Positions 1-7,686 of a stretch of 64,000 nt of DNA are shown here, piece after piece; position 1 is the first letter of the stretch; each line of letters opens with the position of its first letter. The stretch covers positions 124,001 through 188,000 of the forward strand of contig NZ_LJSI01000021.1 in assembly GCF_001305295.1 (NCBI RefSeq), in the 5' to 3' direction. The position numbers and the translations under genes are program-made. The notes beneath the pieces were generated by a model. That model was not told the origin of the DNA. It did no database searches and saw only the letters and a list, made by a program, of their open reading frames with translations. Source of the stretch: Neptunomonas antarctica. Its GTDB lineage: Bacteria; Pseudomonadota; Gammaproteobacteria; Pseudomonadales; Balneatricaceae.

Positions 1-1646
1 GTATCGGTGCTGATAAACTCGGTGTTAGCTTAGATGAAACAACAACCGCAGCTGATGTAGCTGAGTTGTTCGCTATCTTCCTGGGCAATGAGCATGGTTT
101 AGATATCGCTGCGATTGATGCACGTGTCGCCGCTGGCGATACTGGTATTACCGATGCACAACGTCGTGAAGATGCAATTCTGACTCATCCGGTATTTAAC
201 AGCTATCACTCAGAAACCGATATGCTGCGTTACCTGAAAAAGCTGGAAAACAAAGATTACTCATTGGTTCACGGTATGATCCCGCTGGGTTCTTGTACCA
301 TGAAACTGAATGCCACTGCTGAAATGCTGCCGGTGAGCTGGCCTGAATTTGCCAACATTCATCCGTTTGCACCAGATGATCAGGTTCAAGGCTACCACAC
401 CATGCTGCGTGAGTTAGAAGAGCAGCTAGTGGAGATAACAGGCTACGATAAAGTCTCGTTGCAGCCTAACTCAGGTGCGTCGGGCGAATACGCTGGTTTG
501 CTGGCTATCCGCAAATACCAGGAGTCTATCGGTGAAGGCCATCGTAATATCTGCCTGATACCATCGTCTGCCCACGGCACTAACCCTGCCTCTGCAGCGA
601 TGATGGATATGAAAATCATCGTTACCAAGTGTGACGAAAAAGGTAATGTTGATGTAGCAGATCTGGCTGAAAAAGCAGAGTTGCACGCTGAAAACCTGTC
701 TACCCTGATGATCACCTATCCATCGACTCACGGTATCTACGAAGAAGATATTGTAGAGATTTGTGCATTGATTCATAAGTTTGGCGGCCAGGTCTATATG
801 GATGGTGCCAACATGAATGCTCAGGTGGGTATTTCCAAGCCAGGCCTTATTGGTTCAGATGTATCGCATCTTAACCTGCATAAAACCTTTGCTATTCCGC
901 ATGGCGGTGGTGGCCCGGGTATGGGACCTATTGGCGTGAAGAGCCATCTAGCTCCTTTCCTGCCAAATCACAAAATAACAGCGGTTCAGGGTTCTGAGTC
1001 AAATGTAGGTGCTGTTTCTGGAGCGCCGTATGGTTCGGGTGCGATCTTACCGATCAGCTATATGTATAACCGTATGCTGGGTAAATCTGGCCTGAAAGCA
1101 TCGACACAGAACGCGATTCTGGGTGCTAACTATCTGGCTGAAAAACTGGGTGAGCATTACCCGATTCTTTTCCGTGGCCGTAATAACAAAGTTGCGCATG
1201 AGTGCATCGTTGATATCCGCCCATTGAAAGAAGCGTCGGGTATTACTGAAGAAGATATTTCTAAGCGCCTGATGGACTACGGTTTCCATGCGCCGACGAT
1301 GTCATTCCCGGTAGCGGGTACCTTGATGATTGAGCCGACTGAATCTGAGTCTAAGATGGAGCTGGATCGCTTCATTGAAGCAATGGTGATGATTCGTCAG
1401 GAAGTCGATAAAGTACAGCGTGGTGAGTGGTCTTTAGAAGACAATCCACTGCATAACGCACCGCACACCATGGCGGATATTACCGCTGCTGAATGGGGCC
1501 GCGCTTACTCTCGCGAAGAAGCTGTATTCCCCACGACGGCCACACGTCAGAACAAGTTCTGGCCTGCGGTAAACCGTGTGGATAATGTGTACGGCGATCG
1601 TAACTTTATCTGCTCGTGTCCGCCTATTGAGTCTTACCAGGACTAA
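1..1646 (+). CDS. gcvP: Glycine dehydrogenase (decarboxylating), P-protein, C-terminal part
   Basis: This is the PLP-dependent P-protein of the glycine cleavage system, which decarboxylates glycine and passes the aminomethyl group to the lipoyl H-protein. The reading frame is open from base 3, so the gene starts left of the window. About 547 residues remain, against roughly 950-960 for a full P-protein. The PLP-lysine region is visible as [17 protein letters not shown], with the lysine codon at 882-884. The C-terminal P-protein motifs [13 protein letters not shown] and [15 protein letters not shown] are also present. The stop is TAA and a hairpin terminator lies about 95 bases downstream, so gcvP is probably the last gene of its operon. 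Identity is secure; the N-terminal half is not visible. Confidence 0.97.
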   Translation, partial: IGADKLGVSLDETTTAADVAELFAIFLGNEHGLDIAAIDARVAAGDTGITDAQRREDAILTHPVFNSYHSETDMLRYLKKLENKDYSLVHGMIPLGSCTMKLNATAEMLPVSWPEFANIHPFAPDDQVQGYHTMLRELEEQLVEITGYDKVSLQPNSGASGEYAGLLAIRKYQESIGEGHRNICLIPSSAHGTNPASAAMMDMKIIVTKCDEKGNVDVADLAEKAELHAENLSTLMITYPSTHGIYEEDIVEICALIHKFGGQVYMDGANMNAQVGISKPGLIGSDVSHLNLHKTFAIPHGGGGPGMGPIGVKSHLAPFLPNHKITAVQGSESNVGAVSGAPYGSGAILPISYMYNRMLGKSGLKASTQNAILGANYLAEKLGEHYPILFRGRNNKVAHECIVDIRPLKEASGITEEDISKRLMDYGFHAPTMSFPVAGTLMIEPTESESKMELDRFIEAMVMIRQEVDKVQRGEWSLEDNPLHNAPHTMADITAAEWGRAYSREEAVFPTTATRQNKFWPAVNRVDNVYGDRNFICSCPPIESYQD

Positions 1647-1739
1647 AAATTCGGGTTGAGGTTAGGTAATGAAGTTGGTTAACGATTTAATTAAGATGGT
1701 TATCTTAATAAAGTTGGTTAATTGATCCGGGTAAAAACT

Positions 1740-1776
1740 AAAAAAGGCGAACCAGTAATGGCTCGCCTTTTTTCTT
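1740..1776 (+). terminator. Rho-independent terminator after gcvP
   Basis: The stem AAAAAGGCGAACC pairs with GGCTCGCCTTTTT around the loop AGTAAT, with one mismatch, and runs into a T-rich tract. It is placed to end gcvP transcription. From here to about 1980 no gene is seen. Confidence 0.85.
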
Positions 1777-1981
1777 TTCGTTGACCCATCCTAAATAAGG
1801 TTGTCATTTTCCAGCTGTTGATTTGGAGAGTGTAATGCAGCCAATCACTAAGCTTTCGTGTTGCTACAAGGTATAAATAGAAAAGAGCCGTCGATTGTAT
1901 AACCTATGGCTTTTTATTGAGCTGTATATGTCTACCTTGTGGTAAGCGACCTAAATGACTTTGAGCAAAACCTGTAGTGAG

Positions 1982-2158
1982 ACGACGGCCACTGCCTAAG
2001 TCACTTGATGCTTATAAGGAGGAACACACTAATAAAAATACTTTCATTATCAAGGCATATGAGAGCAGTGGATATACGTTAAAAGAAATAGGGGACTATA
2101 TTGGCTTACACTATTCAACGGTAAGCGGGATTATTAAAAGTCATAAATCAAAGACCTG
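1982..2158 (+). pseudogene. RAYT-like transposase, C-terminal remnant
   Basis: This segment is nearly identical to the last ~60 codons of the transposase at 5002-5760: PLPKSLDAYKEE, then GYTLKEIGDYIGLHYSTVSG. The N-terminal catalytic part is absent. The right terminal repeat is present but has lost one A (CCTGCCC instead of CCTGACCC). This removes the TGA stop, so the frame reads on to 2294 into unrelated sequence. It is a dead fragment, the first of three pieces of this element within 5 kb. Confidence 0.85.
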
Positions 2159-2262
2159 CCCCCCGCTGCGCAATGTGCTAAAAACATTTCTGTTGAGGAT
2201 AGGCCATTGCCTACTCAGCTTTCTGCTACCAACTGGTTTTAGTCACACCCCGTCACAAGTGC

Positions 2263-2802
2263 TTATCGAAGAGCATAATCTATGTCACGATTGAAATTTT
2301 GTATGCCATCCTCCAAGGCAAGTTTCGCCAATGCCATACTTGAGAAGTGCGAGATAAACTCCGATTTCGGCATCCACTTCGCGTAACTACCATGGAATAT
2401 TTGTTCTCCCGTATTTTGGTCTATTGCTTGAATTTCAATGGCAGCGCCGCCTCGATCTAATGGAATAAACGCTAATAATGTCGTCATAACATTAAGAATA
2501 GGAGATGCCGTTTCCACGCGTGTAATGTTGGCACGAACATACATGTTTTTTTCTGCGTGATTTTGGATGACACTTTTTAGCAGTTTACTTACATGAAGCT
2601 CAAGTTCAACTTTCTGATCATCAGATATATTCTGGTGTTCAAGCTGCCAAGAAACATGAGGATTGATATCATTCGATTTGGCTTCAAAACCACTGAAACC
2701 GTGCTGGGTCGGCTGCATTGTAGAGCACGCTGCAATACCAAAAAAAAGAAGGGTTATAGTAAATTTTCTACAAAGTAGTGCTGTTTTATATTTAATAGTC
2801 AC
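2263..2802 (-). CDS. Predicted outer-membrane lipoprotein, DUF3313-like
   Basis: A 179-residue protein with a GTG start at 2802, preceded by AAGGA at good spacing. The N-terminus is a lipoprotein signal: a basic start, a hydrophobic run, then the lipobox GIAAC at about residue 26. The mature part has no membrane segment. Its second half (ASPILNVMTTLL, then LDRGGAAIEIQAIDQNTGEQIF) resembles the conserved part of DUF3313-type lipoproteins. That assignment is from memory of the family and is tentative. It stands alone between a transposase fragment and the leftward nitroreductase-like gene, with no functional context. Confidence 0.7.
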   Translation of the reverse strand: MTIKYKTALLCRKFTITLLFFGIAACSTMQPTQHGFSGFEAKSNDINPHVSWQLEHQNISDDQKVELELHVSKLLKSVIQNHAEKNMYVRANITRVETASPILNVMTTLLAFIPLDRGGAAIEIQAIDQNTGEQIFHGSYAKWMPKSEFISHFSSMALAKLALEDGIQNFNRDIDYALR

Positions 2803-2912
2803 TGATTAATCCTTCGATAATTAGTTTTGTAACACTAATTTTTTGTTATCGTTTGATTTACTTAATAGATGGCGTTCAAATGTCGACACCGACGCCAGCT
2901 TCATTCTGCCAC

Positions 2913-4076
2913 TTAACTTTGAATCAACTCTGAAATAAGCCGCCTCGGGCCGTGGGGGGGTGTTTCGGCTCTCCCCAAGCGAAACAGCATCTGTACGGTA
3001 TCGTTCGGCTTAATATTGAAAGCTTTTTTGAATGCGACTTGTAACGGCCGCATCTCCTTATACTCCTGCAAAACTTGGCTCATGGGGTGCTGCGCGAGTC
3101 CCATCGCGGTGGTCTTGAGGTTGATACGGCAGTAATCTCTTCCCACTCTTACTTGATCTAGCCGGCTGTTAGCCGTGGTTGCAATCCAGACAAATGTAGC
3201 TGTTGAAGTGGTGGTAGCCCTTGTCATCTCCACCGCCTGCTCACCAAATTCGGTGGGATCTTTTTCGACCTGCTCCCGCGACAGTAAAAATGACTCAACG
3301 ACAAATTTTTTGATTCCGCTTAAGCCTGCCTGAGACACTCCAAACCCGTCCCGGTACTTTTGCACCTCTTCCTCATTGAAGCGAAACATCGCAATGGTTT
3401 CATGATCCCGCTCTTGATCCCCTACTTCGATCTGCATGGCATCCGTCAGTATCTGCTCGAAACGATGCTTTGCCTCGTCAGACTGAACAATAGTTAGGGG
3501 GGCAGTGCTTTCCTGACCATGAAAGTCATGCAGCGTATCGATTTCTGATTGGGCTAAACGGCGGTTATCGTACTCACGTTTATTAGTGCGTCGAGTTAAC
3601 AGGTGAGCGAACAGCGGATCAGGCGTGAGCCCTGGACGTTCAATCAGTTCAATGGATGCAACCGGTTTATTGATCAGTTCCGTGTTGCTATACATGCCTT
3701 GGGGGAAGTAGTCGATGCGCGCCTCATGGCCAAGTCCGGTCGCGGCGATGGCCAGGGTTTCCAGAAAGGTGCCTTGACCTATATGAATCTGGCGGTGGAG
3801 CGGGTCTGTGGCGGGTAATAACCGGTCTGGGTCAACATAGAGGTCAAAGCTGTGAGGGCCTGTGAGGCGGATGATCCAGGGTTGTTTGTTGTGAGGATTT
3901 GGACAGAGTATGGCGTAGGCCAAAACCTGCATGCGGATATCTTTTTCCGCTGGATCCGGGCCTTCCCAACCGATGCTCAGGGTGGGCTCCGCGATGCCAC
4001 AACCTGCGATGGTACTACTCAGGGCAATGGATCCGAGTCCTAGACCAAAGACCTGAATGAAGTTTCGACGATTCAT
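2913..4076 (-). CDS. Acg-family nitroreductase-like FMN-binding protein, Tat signal
   Basis: A 387-residue protein beginning MNRRNFIQVFGLGLG, a twin-arginine signal, followed by a lipobox-like SSTIAGC. The body matches the Acg family of nitroreductase-fold proteins: LAYAILCPNPHNKQPW near the N-terminus, TRRTNKREYDNR in the middle, and GLAQHPMSQVLQEY toward the C-terminus. Acg proteins bind FMN and are thought to sequester or use flavin rather than act as ordinary nitroreductases. I chose the second of two tandem ATG codons because GGAG sits better for it. It diverges from the MarR gene with a 79-bp intergenic region carrying two identical palindromes, so MarR control is likely. Confidence 0.85.
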   Translation of the reverse strand: MNRRNFIQVFGLGLGSIALSSTIAGCGIAEPTLSIGWEGPDPAEKDIRMQVLAYAILCPNPHNKQPWIIRLTGPHSFDLYVDPDRLLPATDPLHRQIHIGQGTFLETLAIAATGLGHEARIDYFPQGMYSNTELINKPVASIELIERPGLTPDPLFAHLLTRRTNKREYDNRRLAQSEIDTLHDFHGQESTAPLTIVQSDEAKHRFEQILTDAMQIEVGDQERDHETIAMFRFNEEEVQKYRDGFGVSQAGLSGIKKFVVESFLLSREQVEKDPTEFGEQAVEMTRATTTSTATFVWIATTANSRLDQVRVGRDYCRINLKTTAMGLAQHPMSQVLQEYKEMRPLQVAFKKAFNIKPNDTVQMLFRLGRAETPPHGPRRLISELIQS

Positions 4077-4093
4077 CATGCGCTCCTATGTGT

Positions 4094-4130
4094 TTACATT
4101 CCTGGGAATCTATATTACATTCCTGGGAAT
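4094..4130. promoter_or_regulatory. Twin MarR operator candidates
   Basis: The 16-bp sequence TTACATTCCTGGGAAT occurs at 4094-4109 and again at 4115-4130. Each copy holds the palindrome ATTCC-TG-GGAAT. The start-to-start distance is 21 bp, two helical turns, so both face the same side of the helix. The pair lies between the divergent Acg-like and marR genes. Confidence 0.7.
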
Positions 4131-4155
4131 TAAAGCACAAGATTAATTTTAGTTG

Positions 4156-4635
4156 ATGGGAAAAGACGCCATGGAAAATAGAATCCAGACAGAAGTTAGA
4201 GTGACGGTGTTACTCGGCATCGTTCGACAATTGATGGCTACCCGAGAAGCCAAGCTTTTTGCGGGCAGGTCGTTGAATCCCTCTCAGTTTGGGGTGCTGA
4301 ATCATTTTACCCATCACCCAAAACGAAGCTGGACAGTGACTGATCTCGCGCAAGTGATGGAGATGAATCAGCCGGGCATCACCAAAATCGTCAACACCCT
4401 GCTCGATCGGGGACTGCTGAAAGCACACAGCGATACCGAGGACAAACGTAGACGGCACCTGCTAATCACCAACCAAGGACTCAAGCTGTGTGACGAGACC
4501 CTTACCGCGCTGCTGCCCGATATCGCTCATACCCTTGGAAGCTGGGACGATTCAGAGTTGTCTCAGCTGCACCAGCACATGGAGAAACTGATGCATTGGC
4601 TCGATGAGCACCGCGATGACATCCTGCGGACATAA
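4156..4635 (+). CDS. MarR-family transcriptional regulator
   Basis: A winged-helix regulator of about 159 residues. The recognition region is WTVTDLAQVMEMNQPGITKIVNTLLDRGLL, preceded by SQFGVLNHF and followed by the wing DTEDKRRRHLLIT, which is the MarR signature. No strong ribosome site marks the start; ATG 4156 or ATG 4171 is possible. It probably represses itself and the divergent Acg-like gene through the twin palindromes just upstream. The ligand is unknown; in this family it is often a small phenolic compound or an oxidant. Confidence 0.9.
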   Translation: MGKDAMENRIQTEVRVTVLLGIVRQLMATREAKLFAGRSLNPSQFGVLNHFTHHPKRSWTVTDLAQVMEMNQPGITKIVNTLLDRGLLKAHSDTEDKRRRHLLITNQGLKLCDETLTALLPDIAHTLGSWDDSELSQLHQHMEKLMHWLDEHRDDILRT

Positions 4636-4740
4636 ACATGACGGGACCATATATGACCCCGCTGTGTGACCCCCGCTGTGAGCAAACCAAGATGATCCCG
4701 CTGCTTGTCGACTGATACTAGGGGGGGGCGTGTTTTACAC

Positions 4741-4832
4741 GCGTAAATATATGACTGAAGAGCCGGATGCGGTAGTTCCGCACGTCCGGATCTGTGTGGG
4801 GTCGGTCTGGTAACAGGTCGCTCTACCACGAT
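4741..4832 (+). ncRNA. Group II intron 3' remnant (domains V and VI)
   Basis: Bases 4760-4792 fold as a domain V-like hairpin: GAGCCGGATGCGG, a short loop, then CCGCACGTCCGGATC, with the AGC triad near the 5' end. A second hairpin follows, and the segment ends CTCTACCACGAT, resembling the domain VI end of bacterial group II introns. No intron-encoded reverse transcriptase lies upstream, so only the last ~90 bases survive. The surrounding 4636-5001 holds no gene. Recognition is by pattern; no covariance search could be run. Confidence 0.55.
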
Positions 4833-4913
4833 TGCATGCCATGATTCGAACTAGAGAGTGATATGAAACTATCTGAAACGATTAAGATCCTTACGAAATA
4901 CAAAGGAATGACA

Positions 4914-4935
4914 GGGTCAGGTCTTTGATTTATGA
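4914..4935 (+). repeat. Left terminal inverted repeat
   Basis: It begins GGGTCAGGTCTTTGATTT and is the exact reverse complement of 5742-5763. The same sequence, minus the leading GGG, starts the fragment at 6588. Confidence 0.85.
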
Positions 4936-5001
4936 TCCCGTGCTCTGATAAAAGCTGATAATCTTATCGATTGTACTTTCAAGGAAGAAAGGAGATGCTC
5001 A

Positions 5002-5760
5002 ATGGTCAGACCCTTACGATTGGAGTTTGCCGGTGCCTTATATCATGTGACGTCACGCGGTGATCGACGTGAAGATATCTACGAAAATTATAATGACAGG
5101 GATGATTTTTTATCAGTATTAGCGACGGTGTGCGAGACCTATAACTGGGTCTGCCATGCGTATTGTTTGATGAACAATCATAGTCATGGTCGTGTGGGTC
5201 ATGTTTTTCAAGGGAGATACAAAGCTATTCTGGTCGAGAAAGAGAGCTATCTGCTTGAGTTGTCCCGCTATATTGTTTTGAACCCAGTGAGAGCAGCCAT
5301 GGTGCTTACGGCGGGCGATTGGCCATGGAGCAGTTATCGTGCAACCGCAGGGTTAGCAGAGCCCTCTGGTTTTCTGACGACAGACTGGTTACTTTCAGGA
5401 TTCAGTCTTAGAAAGAGTGAAGCTCTAGCACGTTACCAACAATTTATTTCAGAAGGAAAAGGGCAGCCCTCGGTATGGAAGTTATTACGTAACCAAGTGT
5501 TTCTTGGTAGTGATATGTTCGTTGAAAGGGCGCAGTCATTACTTGAAAAAGACAGTATGTTAAGTGAGATACCATCATCGCAACGACGGCCACTGCCTAA
5601 GTCACTTGATGCTTATAAGGAGGAATACACTAATAGAAATACTTTCATTATCAAGGCATATGAGAGCGGTGGATATACGTTAAAAGAAATAGGGGACTAC
5701 ATAGGTTTACACTATTCAACGGTAAGCGGGATTATTAAAAGTCATAAATCAAAGACCTGA
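5002..5760 (+). CDS. RAYT-like (Y1 HUH family) transposase with internal deletion
   Basis: A 252-residue protein starting at ATG 5002 after AGGAG. The N-terminus (VRPLRLEFAGALYHVTSRGD) and the segment GHVFQGRYKAILVEKESYLL are typical of REP-associated tyrosine transposases. An HTH-like C-terminus follows (YTLKEIGDYIGLHYSTVSG). The HUH motif survives as MNNHSH, but it runs straight into GRVGHV. Family members usually carry about 30 more residues here, including the LNGVYTQR-type segment with the catalytic tyrosine. An in-frame deletion therefore seems to have removed the nucleophile, and the protein is probably inactive for cleavage although the frame is intact. Comparison with a full-length homologue would settle this. 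Confidence 0.85.
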   Translation: MVRPLRLEFAGALYHVTSRGDRREDIYENYNDRDDFLSVLATVCETYNWVCHAYCLMNNHSHGRVGHVFQGRYKAILVEKESYLLELSRYIVLNPVRAAMVLTAGDWPWSSYRATAGLAEPSGFLTTDWLLSGFSLRKSEALARYQQFISEGKGQPSVWKLLRNQVFLGSDMFVERAQSLLEKDSMLSEIPSSQRRPLPKSLDAYKEEYTNRNTFIIKAYESGGYTLKEIGDYIGLHYSTVSGIIKSHKSKT

Positions 5761-5763
5761 CCC
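5742..5763 (-). repeat. Right terminal inverted repeat, overlapping the transposase stop
   Basis: It is the exact reverse complement of 4914-4935. It encodes the final residues of the transposase and its TGA, so repeat and coding end are under joint constraint. Confidence 0.85.
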
Positions 5764-5818
5764 TCCCGCTGTTCCGCTGTTGTTTCTTGACAGTTCTTGT
5801 CAGTAATAAGGAAATTTT

Positions 5819-6085
5819 ATGAATTCAGATAGTAATCAATTGGTGTTAAACCAGGCTCCAAAGCACATCACTATCCAGCGTAGATATGAAGTGTTGGGAG
5901 CGATAAATGATTTTTTGATAGCAATGTGGTTTTTGATTGGCAGCTTTTTCTTCCTCACCGCCTCCTTGGTTGAAAGTGGTACTTGGTTGTTCGTAGTCGG
6001 CAGTGCTCAATTGCTTATTAAGCCAACATTAAAACTGATAAGCCTAGTGCACGTAAGCCGGGTTTATGACTCAAATAACGAGTAA
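5819..6085 (+). CDS. Small YrhK-like membrane protein
   Basis: An 88-residue protein with AAGGA seven bases before the ATG. A cytoplasmic start containing RRYEVLGAINDF is followed by two hydrophobic helices (about residues 33-50 and 55-72) with FLIGSFFFL and GTWLFVVGSAQLLIKP. The pattern RRYE, then helix with GS, GTWLF, GS matches the YrhK-like domain, a small integral membrane domain of unknown function. It follows the transposase element and has no operon partner. Confidence 0.65.
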   Translation: MNSDSNQLVLNQAPKHITIQRRYEVLGAINDFLIAMWFLIGSFFFLTASLVESGTWLFVVGSAQLLIKPTLKLISLVHVSRVYDSNNE

Positions 6086-6188
6086 TTGAGTGCTATTGCT
6101 TAAGTTTCAATGGTTAAATATAACCTGTCAAAGCACCGGATACATTACGGCTATCATCATTTTTTCTTAAAGAAAAACCAGCAAAAAC

Positions 6189-6225
6189 AACGCTAGCCAC
6201 TGCGCCAGTGTTTGAGGCGTTAAGT
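6189..6225. other. attC-like hairpin and R' core before a candidate cassette
   Basis: AACGC and CACTG pair with CAGTG and GCGTT in a nested hairpin. The end contains GTTAAGT, which fits the integron attC core GTTRRRY. The hairpin is shorter than a full attC and its R'' side is poor, so this is at best a degraded attC. Confidence 0.3.
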
Positions 6226-6231
6226 GTTTAA

Positions 6232-6573
6232 ATGAATTACGATGAATATATTGAAGAGGTGAGGATGTATTCAAGTGATGAAGTGGTTGCTCGTCTGGTG
6301 TCGTACCTGAGCGACTGGAAATCTGATGATACGAACGCGATAGAACTAGCCGATTCAATCGAAAGGTTCTTCGGTAATTCTTGGATAACCAACGAGGAAT
6401 CTCATAGCCATCTTTATAAACTCTGGTCGGGTTTCAAAGCCGAGGCAGTTTCAGGTATTGGCGGCATGACCATGAATGAGAGGCTTTGTTGGTTTGGTCT
6501 GTTCGAGCGTTTTGACAATGCTTCTGAAGCAGAGCAACAGGTTATCTATGCAAAATTGTGTGCAAACACTTAA
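6232..6573 (+). CDS. Hypothetical protein, possible integron cassette gene
   Basis: A 113-residue acidic soluble protein with no signal peptide or membrane helix. I do not recognise the family. The ATG lies six bases after the attC-like core GTTAAGT and has no clear ribosome site. The stop codon is embedded in ACTTAAC, the exact complement of that core. Short spacing at the start and a stop inside the R'' sequence are typical of integron gene cassettes. The transposase left end begins at 6588, 15 bases after the stop, and may have interrupted the following attC. Confidence 0.6.
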   Translation: MNYDEYIEEVRMYSSDEVVARLVSYLSDWKSDDTNAIELADSIERFFGNSWITNEESHSHLYKLWSGFKAEAVSGIGGMTMNERLCWFGLFERFDNASEAEQQVIYAKLCANT

Positions 6574-6587
6574 CAAGCACATGACGC

Positions 6588-6740
6588 TCAGGTCTTTGAT
6601 TTATGATCCCGTGCTCTGATATAAACTGATAACCTTATCGATTCTACTTTCAAGGAAGAAAGGAGATGCTCAATGGTCAGACCCTTACGATTGGAGTTTC
6701 CCTGTGCCTTATACCATGTGACGTCACGCGGTGATCGACG
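6588..6740 (+). pseudogene. RAYT-like element, left-end remnant
   Basis: The sequence matches 4917-5069 of the complete element: left repeat without its first three G, the leader, the AAGGAGATGCTCA ribosome site, and the first ~23 codons from ATG 6673 (VRPLRLEF, LYHVTSRGDRR). Similarity stops after GATCGACG, and the frame continues into unrelated codons to 6882. No gene is seen from 6741 to 6911. Confidence 0.85.
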
Positions 6741-6911
6741 CAAATTTATCCAAAGGTATGCGGCAACTCAATGGGTAACCCTAAAGGTAGGCCGCTATTC
6801 GATCATGCATAAAAGCTCTCATTTCAGAGCGCTACGAACTCAGTTAATTTTTACCCTTTATTTGAGTTCAGTAAGTGCTTAGGCATTGGAACAATTATGA
6901 TGGAGTACTCT

Positions 6912-6930
6912 AAAATGACAATTTTGTCAT
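6912..6930. promoter_or_regulatory. Cus/Cop-box-like operator upstream of the response regulator
   Basis: AAAATGACAATTTTGTCAT is a palindrome matching the known E. coli CusR box (AAAATGACAA-NN-TTGTCATTTT) over 19 consecutive positions. It lies 63 bp before the regulator start codon. A GATACT -10-like hexamer lies at 6960-6965, so the box is placed for activation and feedback control. Confidence 0.75.
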
Positions 6931-6993
6931 CCTTGTTGCGAGCACCGCGCATCAGATGGGATACTTTTATGCGTTGTCTAAGGATTAAACTCA

Positions 6994-7677
6994 ATGAATA
7001 TATTGCTTGTCGAAGATGAACAAAAAATTGCGGATTTTATCTGTGAAGGCTTGCGTGCGAAAGATTTCAGCGTCACCCATTGTGCCGATGGGAATCAGGG
7101 TTATGAGATGGCAAGCAATAATACTTTCGATGTTATCATTCTCGACATAATGCTTCCGGGCCGCGATGGACTGGATATTCTTCGTTCTCTTCGTCAGGCT
7201 GGTATCGATACTCCCATCATTCTTCTTACTGCACGCAACGAACTGGGCGATCGTGTTCAGGGCTTAGAGATGGGCGCTGACGATTACCTAGCAAAACCTT
7301 TCTATGTGGAAGAACTGAATGCTCGTATCCAGGCGTTACTCAGACGACGTGGCGGCACACTACAGCATGTGATTGAGGTCGGCTCACTGCAACTTGATTG
7401 CATTAGCCGAAGTCTCAATTGTCACGGTCAATCTGTCGAACTCACTAGTCGGGAATTTAGCCTGCTAGAGCATCTGATGCGTTCCCCGAATCAAGTATTA
7501 ACACGCGGACAGCTGTTGGAGCATGTTTGGGGGTACGATTTTGATCCCTGTACCAATGTTGTGGATGTATGTATTAAACGTATCCGCCGTAAGATTAATT
7601 CGTTGGAGAGTACAGGGAAAATACTGGGTGTTATTGAGTCGGTGCGCGGTACCGGCTACCGTCTGAGCACTCGCTGA
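6994..7677 (+). CDS. OmpR-family response regulator, CusR-like
   Basis: A 227-residue regulator. The receiver domain (1-115) carries the acidic pocket VEDE, phospho-acceptor Asp51 in ILDIMLPGRDG, the Thr of LLTAR and the Lys of AKPF. The winged-helix domain (130-225) includes LTSREFSLLEHLMR, the recognition segment TNVVDVCIKRIRRKI and the C-terminal VRGTGYRL. AAGGA precedes the ATG. Its partner kinase starts 9 bp downstream. The upstream Cus-box palindrome and the second box before the downstream operon suggest its binding sequence. CusR, PcoR and HprR share that box in E. coli, so copper, silver or oxidative signals are all possible. Confidence 0.93.
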   Translation: MNILLVEDEQKIADFICEGLRAKDFSVTHCADGNQGYEMASNNTFDVIILDIMLPGRDGLDILRSLRQAGIDTPIILLTARNELGDRVQGLEMGADDYLAKPFYVEELNARIQALLRRRGGTLQHVIEVGSLQLDCISRSLNCHGQSVELTSREFSLLEHLMRSPNQVLTRGQLLEHVWGYDFDPCTNVVDVCIKRIRRKINSLESTGKILGVIESVRGTGYRLSTR

Positions 7678-7686
7678 GGTTGTAAG

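Larger units (their letters stand above)
4914..5763 (+). mobile_element. RAYT-like transposase element with 22-bp terminal inverted repeats
   Basis: An 850-bp unit bounded by perfect 22-bp inverted repeats at 4914-4935 and 5742-5763. It encodes one transposase (5002-5760) whose last six codons and stop lie inside the right repeat. Broken relatives are at 1982-2158 (right end) and 6588-6740 (left end). No target-site duplication is obvious at its edges. Confidence 0.75.

Noticed and set aside
1881-1917. Second terminator hairpin after gcvP
   Set aside because: The AAAAGAGCC/GGCTTTTT pairing is short with a large loop; too weak to claim.
2159-2294. Continuation of the transposase-fragment frame past its normal stop
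   Set aside because: The frame is open only because one A was lost in the right repeat; the added residues match nothing and overlap the lipoprotein gene end.
6673-6882. Open frame starting like a transposase
   Set aside because: Only the first ~23 codons match the element; the rest is unrelated sequence, so it is a left-end remnant and not a gene.
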